The translations under genes and the position numbers were made by a program. 6,559 nucleotides of DNA from Chloroflexota bacterium (GTDB lineage: Bacteria > Chloroflexota > Dehalococcoidia > Plut-88900), in assembly GCA_022572865.1 (NCBI GenBank), contig JACZVB010000082.1, positions 1-6,559 of the forward strand, in the 5' to 3' direction. A model generated the notes under the pieces. It ran no database searches. It worked only from the letters and a program-made list of their open reading frames with translations, and had not been told where the DNA came from. Shown in pieces: positions 4,564-6,559 of this stretch (position 1 is its first letter; each line of letters opens with the position of its first letter).

Positions 4564-5070
4564 ATGACCCGAACTCACGAACAGTACATGGAGGAGGCGC
4601 TGGAGGTGGCACGCACAGCAGAGGAACACGGTGATGTGCCCGTGGGTGTGATAATCGTCAAAGACGGCCAGGTCATAGCCCGGGGGGAAGCCAGGGTAAT
4701 TGTCGACAGCGACCCTACTGCCCACGCAGAGACGGTGGCCATCAGAAGGGCTGCCGCTTCTTTGGGGAGTCCCTACCTTGCGGGATGTACCATGTACGAC
4801 ACCTTCGAGTGCTGTCCCATGTGCTGCGGCGCTATCATGAATTCGGGCATCGATACCCTGGTTCTGGGAGGACGTTTCGAGGGGGCCGATCGCACCTACG
4901 GGGACTACTCCGTAGCTGCACTCTTAGCGCTGACCGGGGTTGATCGCCGTATAGAGCTCATCGACGGAGTCTTGAAGGAGAAAAGCCGGGCCCTGTTCAC
5001 CCCTGAAAAGCGGAACCGCTGGCTCCAGAGGATGCGGGGCGAGAGCCCCGGGTGGGGAAATCAGGCCTGA
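4564..5070 (+). CDS. Nucleoside/nucleobase deaminase (CDA fold, TadA/GuaD-like)
   Basis: This family uses zinc to deaminate a nucleobase, either free (guanine, cytosine) or in tRNA. The 168-residue protein has HAE at 54-56, with H54 a zinc ligand and E56 the proton shuttle, and C84-P-M-C87 supplying the other two ligands. Around them, GDVPVGVIIVKDGQVIARG (23-41) and GAIMNSGIDTLVLGGRF match the fold. The usual PCxxC has Cys in place of the first Pro, giving ECCPMCC, so two extra cysteines flank the site. The C-terminal part after 110 differs from classical TadA, and the substrate is not assignable. The start is fixed by AGAGGAGG just upstream (4552-4559). The close spacing to the Nudix gene suggests a joint nucleotide-salvage or sanitising operon. 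Confidence 0.9.
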   Translation: MTRTHEQYMEEALEVARTAEEHGDVPVGVIIVKDGQVIARGEARVIVDSDPTAHAETVAIRRAAASLGSPYLAGCTMYDTFECCPMCCGAIMNSGIDTLVLGGRFEGADRTYGDYSVAALLALTGVDRRIELIDGVLKEKSRALFTPEKRNRWLQRMRGESPGWGNQA

Positions 5071-5205
5071 CGGGGGTCAGCAATGGGGTCGCTCTGAAGG
5101 CCTACATGGGCTATCCTCTAGTTAAGGTTCTGACCTTTGCCGCCGAGCCACAGCTTATGATGGGACCGGCCGGAAATTTATGGTCGAGACGCCTTTAGTG
5201 AGGCG
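5071..5205 (+). other. Intergenic spacer before the MFS gene
   Basis: These 135 bases hold no gene. A small dyad, AAGGT-TCTG-ACCTT (5124-5137), could be an operator, but its arms are only five bases long. No clear -35/-10 pair and no T-tailed hairpin are visible. The frame upstream of the MFS start is open only back to TGA and offers no earlier start codon. Confidence 0.4.
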
Positions 5206-6498
5206 ATGCGGATGCTGACCAACTCGGTAAGGCAAAGACCCAGGATATTCTACGGTTGGTGGATCGCGATCTCCTTCTTTTTCATCAACTTCTACTGGTC
5301 CGGCATCCTGGTATCGGGATTCACCGCTTTCTTCACCCCCTGGAAGTACGCCTTTGGCCTCTCCAGCGCTACGACGTCCCTGGCATTCTCGATGCAGCAG
5401 GGAATGGCCGCTGTGGGGGCCGTCGTAGTCGGTGCCCTTTTCGACCGGTTTGGCGGCCGGGTCTTGATGCTGGTGGCCACAGCCTTGGGGGCGTTGGGGC
5501 TGCTGATGCTGAGCGCCAGCCACGCCGCCTTGGGCTTCTTTTTATCCTTTTTTGTCCTGTCCCTGGGCTATACCATCTTCTATGCCGGGATAGGACCGGC
5601 CCTGGCGGCCATCTGGTTCCGCAAGCACAGGGGCAAGGCCAACGGGCTCCTCCTGTGCGGGTCCAACCTCGGAGGGGTCCTGGCGCCCCTGCTGGTGTGG
5701 ATCATCGATACCTATAGCTGGCGGACGGCCACCATCGTCTCGGCCATCGGTCTCGTGATAGTTGGCATTCCCACCTCGCTGGTCCTCCGTCATACCCCTG
5801 AGCGATACGGCCTTCTTCCCGACGGGGCGGCCCCTCCAACGGCAGCAGAATCGGGGATCGGGCATGCTTCCGAGGCCCGTGGAGGCTCCGGGGCCTTACC
5901 AGAAGAGCGCGACTTCACACTGAAGGAGGCTATGAAAACGTGGGCCTTCTGGTCGGTGGCCCTTTCCCAGGCCCTGGCGGTCTTCGGGCTGGTAGCGGTT
6001 TTCGTGCATATTCTGCCCCACCTGGAGAACGAGGGTTTTTCCAGGGCCACGGGCGCCAGGGTGGTGATGGTAGTCACGATCATTGGGCTGGGGCCCCGGC
6101 TGGGGTTTGGATGGCTGGGGGACGTGGTGAACAAGCGGTTCCTGCTGGCTGGGGCCGATGTCTTCCAGGGCGTGGGGATACTCAGCTTGGCCTACGTAGA
6201 GAACACCTGGACCCTGGTGCTGTTCGTCGTCTTATATGGACTGGCGGCCCAGTCATTCTCCGCAGTGCTCTTCTCTCTCCTGGCGGATCACTTCGGGCGC
6301 CGGCACATCGGGGTCATCCAGGGTGTGGTCCTGGCCCCCTACGTCTTCGGGGCGATTCTCGGACCCTACCTGGCGGGAGTGACCTTCGACGCCCTGGGCA
6401 GCTACACCTGGGTCTTTGTAGCCTTCGGCTGTGCCACTCTTATCTCCGGGCCCATTGCCCTCACCTCCCGGGAACCCAGGGTAGAGAGGGCGGTTTGA
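5206..6498 (+). CDS. MFS transporter, monocarboxylate/oxalate-formate antiporter type
   Basis: The 430-residue membrane protein has the usual two six-helix halves. Hydrophobic segments begin at FYGWWIAISFFFINFYW (15-31) and run to about 205. A hydrophilic loop of about 40 residues (205-245) rich in Gly, Ala and Glu follows, then a second set to about 420. The MFS motif A, GALFDRFGGR, lies at 76-85 between helices 2 and 3, and a degenerate copy (GFGWLGDVVNKR, 300-311) lies in the second half. GWW at the first helix and GPALAAIWFRKHRGKANGL (130-148) are typical of the monocarboxylate/oxalate-formate branch, so an organic acid anion is the likely substrate. The ATG is preceded by GTGAGG. The 135-base gap from the deaminase makes a separate promoter possible. 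Substrate and direction of transport are not readable. Confidence 0.92.
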   Translation: MRMLTNSVRQRPRIFYGWWIAISFFFINFYWSGILVSGFTAFFTPWKYAFGLSSATTSLAFSMQQGMAAVGAVVVGALFDRFGGRVLMLVATALGALGLLMLSASHAALGFFLSFFVLSLGYTIFYAGIGPALAAIWFRKHRGKANGLLLCGSNLGGVLAPLLVWIIDTYSWRTATIVSAIGLVIVGIPTSLVLRHTPERYGLLPDGAAPPTAAESGIGHASEARGGSGALPEERDFTLKEAMKTWAFWSVALSQALAVFGLVAVFVHILPHLENEGFSRATGARVVMVVTIIGLGPRLGFGWLGDVVNKRFLLAGADVFQGVGILSLAYVENTWTLVLFVVLYGLAAQSFSAVLFSLLADHFGRRHIGVIQGVVLAPYVFGAILGPYLAGVTFDALGSYTWVFVAFGCATLISGPIALTSREPRVERAV

Positions 6499-6559
6499 GG
6501 CTGAGGTAACTCAACCGCTCCCCATTCGATCTTTCACGTACGGGGAGGACTTAGGACAG
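6499..6559. other. Sequence after the MFS gene
   Basis: Only 61 bases remain. CTCCCC and GGGGAG lie about 18 bases apart and could form a loose stem, but the loop is long and no T-tract follows. No start of a further gene can be supported. Confidence 0.3.

Noticed and set aside
4123..4725. 200-codon minus-strand frame across the Nudix-deaminase junction
   Set aside because: It is antisense to two well-supported genes, has no recognisable domain and crosses their boundary.
5124..5137. AAGGT-TCTG-ACCTT dyad before the MFS gene as a regulator site
   Set aside because: Arms of five bases arise often by chance and no promoter is visible to anchor it.
6517..6550. CTCCCC...GGGGAG stem after the MFS gene as a terminator
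   Set aside because: The loop is about 18 bases long and no T-run follows.

Overview
The window looks like chromosomal DNA from a GC-rich bacterium. The comM, Nudix, deaminase and MFS genes are GC-rich, use Shine-Dalgarno sites such as AGGAGG, and read most like Chloroflexota (Dehalococcoidia-type) proteins. That placement comes from protein style only and is tentative. Two stretches are visibly richer in A and T and look acquired or rearranged: roughly 370-1860, and the block between comM and the Nudix gene.

Left part (1-1861). A minus-strand remnant of a beta-sandwich domain protein (70-366) is followed by about 195 bases with several hairpins. Next comes a complete minus-strand tRNA-Pro(CGG) with encoded CCA (562-638). 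A 17-bp exact copy of the tRNA's anticodon arm lies just upstream of it (667-683). That copy abuts the 3' end of a minus-strand gene (692-1657) for a P-loop ATPase with a C-terminal helix-turn-helix, probably of mobile-element or viral type. About 200 gene-free bases follow, with a possible insertion-sequence end.

Middle part (1853-3948). A ComM/YifB-type AAA+ ATPase gene has lost its first ~30 codons; the family sequence resumes abruptly after an in-frame TGA. Immediately downstream is a two-gene DUF4258-DUF2283 pair that resembles a toxin-antitoxin module. The pair is bracketed by two perfect 48-bp copies of the comM 3' end (the last 15 codons plus the stop). Inside it, the DUF4258 gene carries a 58-bp tandem duplication that shifts its frame. 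Removing one copy restores an 88-codon gene whose stop overlaps the DUF2283 start as ATGA. This nested pattern is the most unusual feature of the window.

Right part (3949-6559). A zinc-ribbon Nudix hydrolase and a cytidine/guanine/tRNA-adenosine deaminase-fold protein are 12 bases apart and probably form one transcript with a role in nucleotide or nucleoside metabolism. After 135 bases comes a 12-helix MFS transporter of the monocarboxylate/oxalate-formate type. The last 61 bases hold no recognisable gene.
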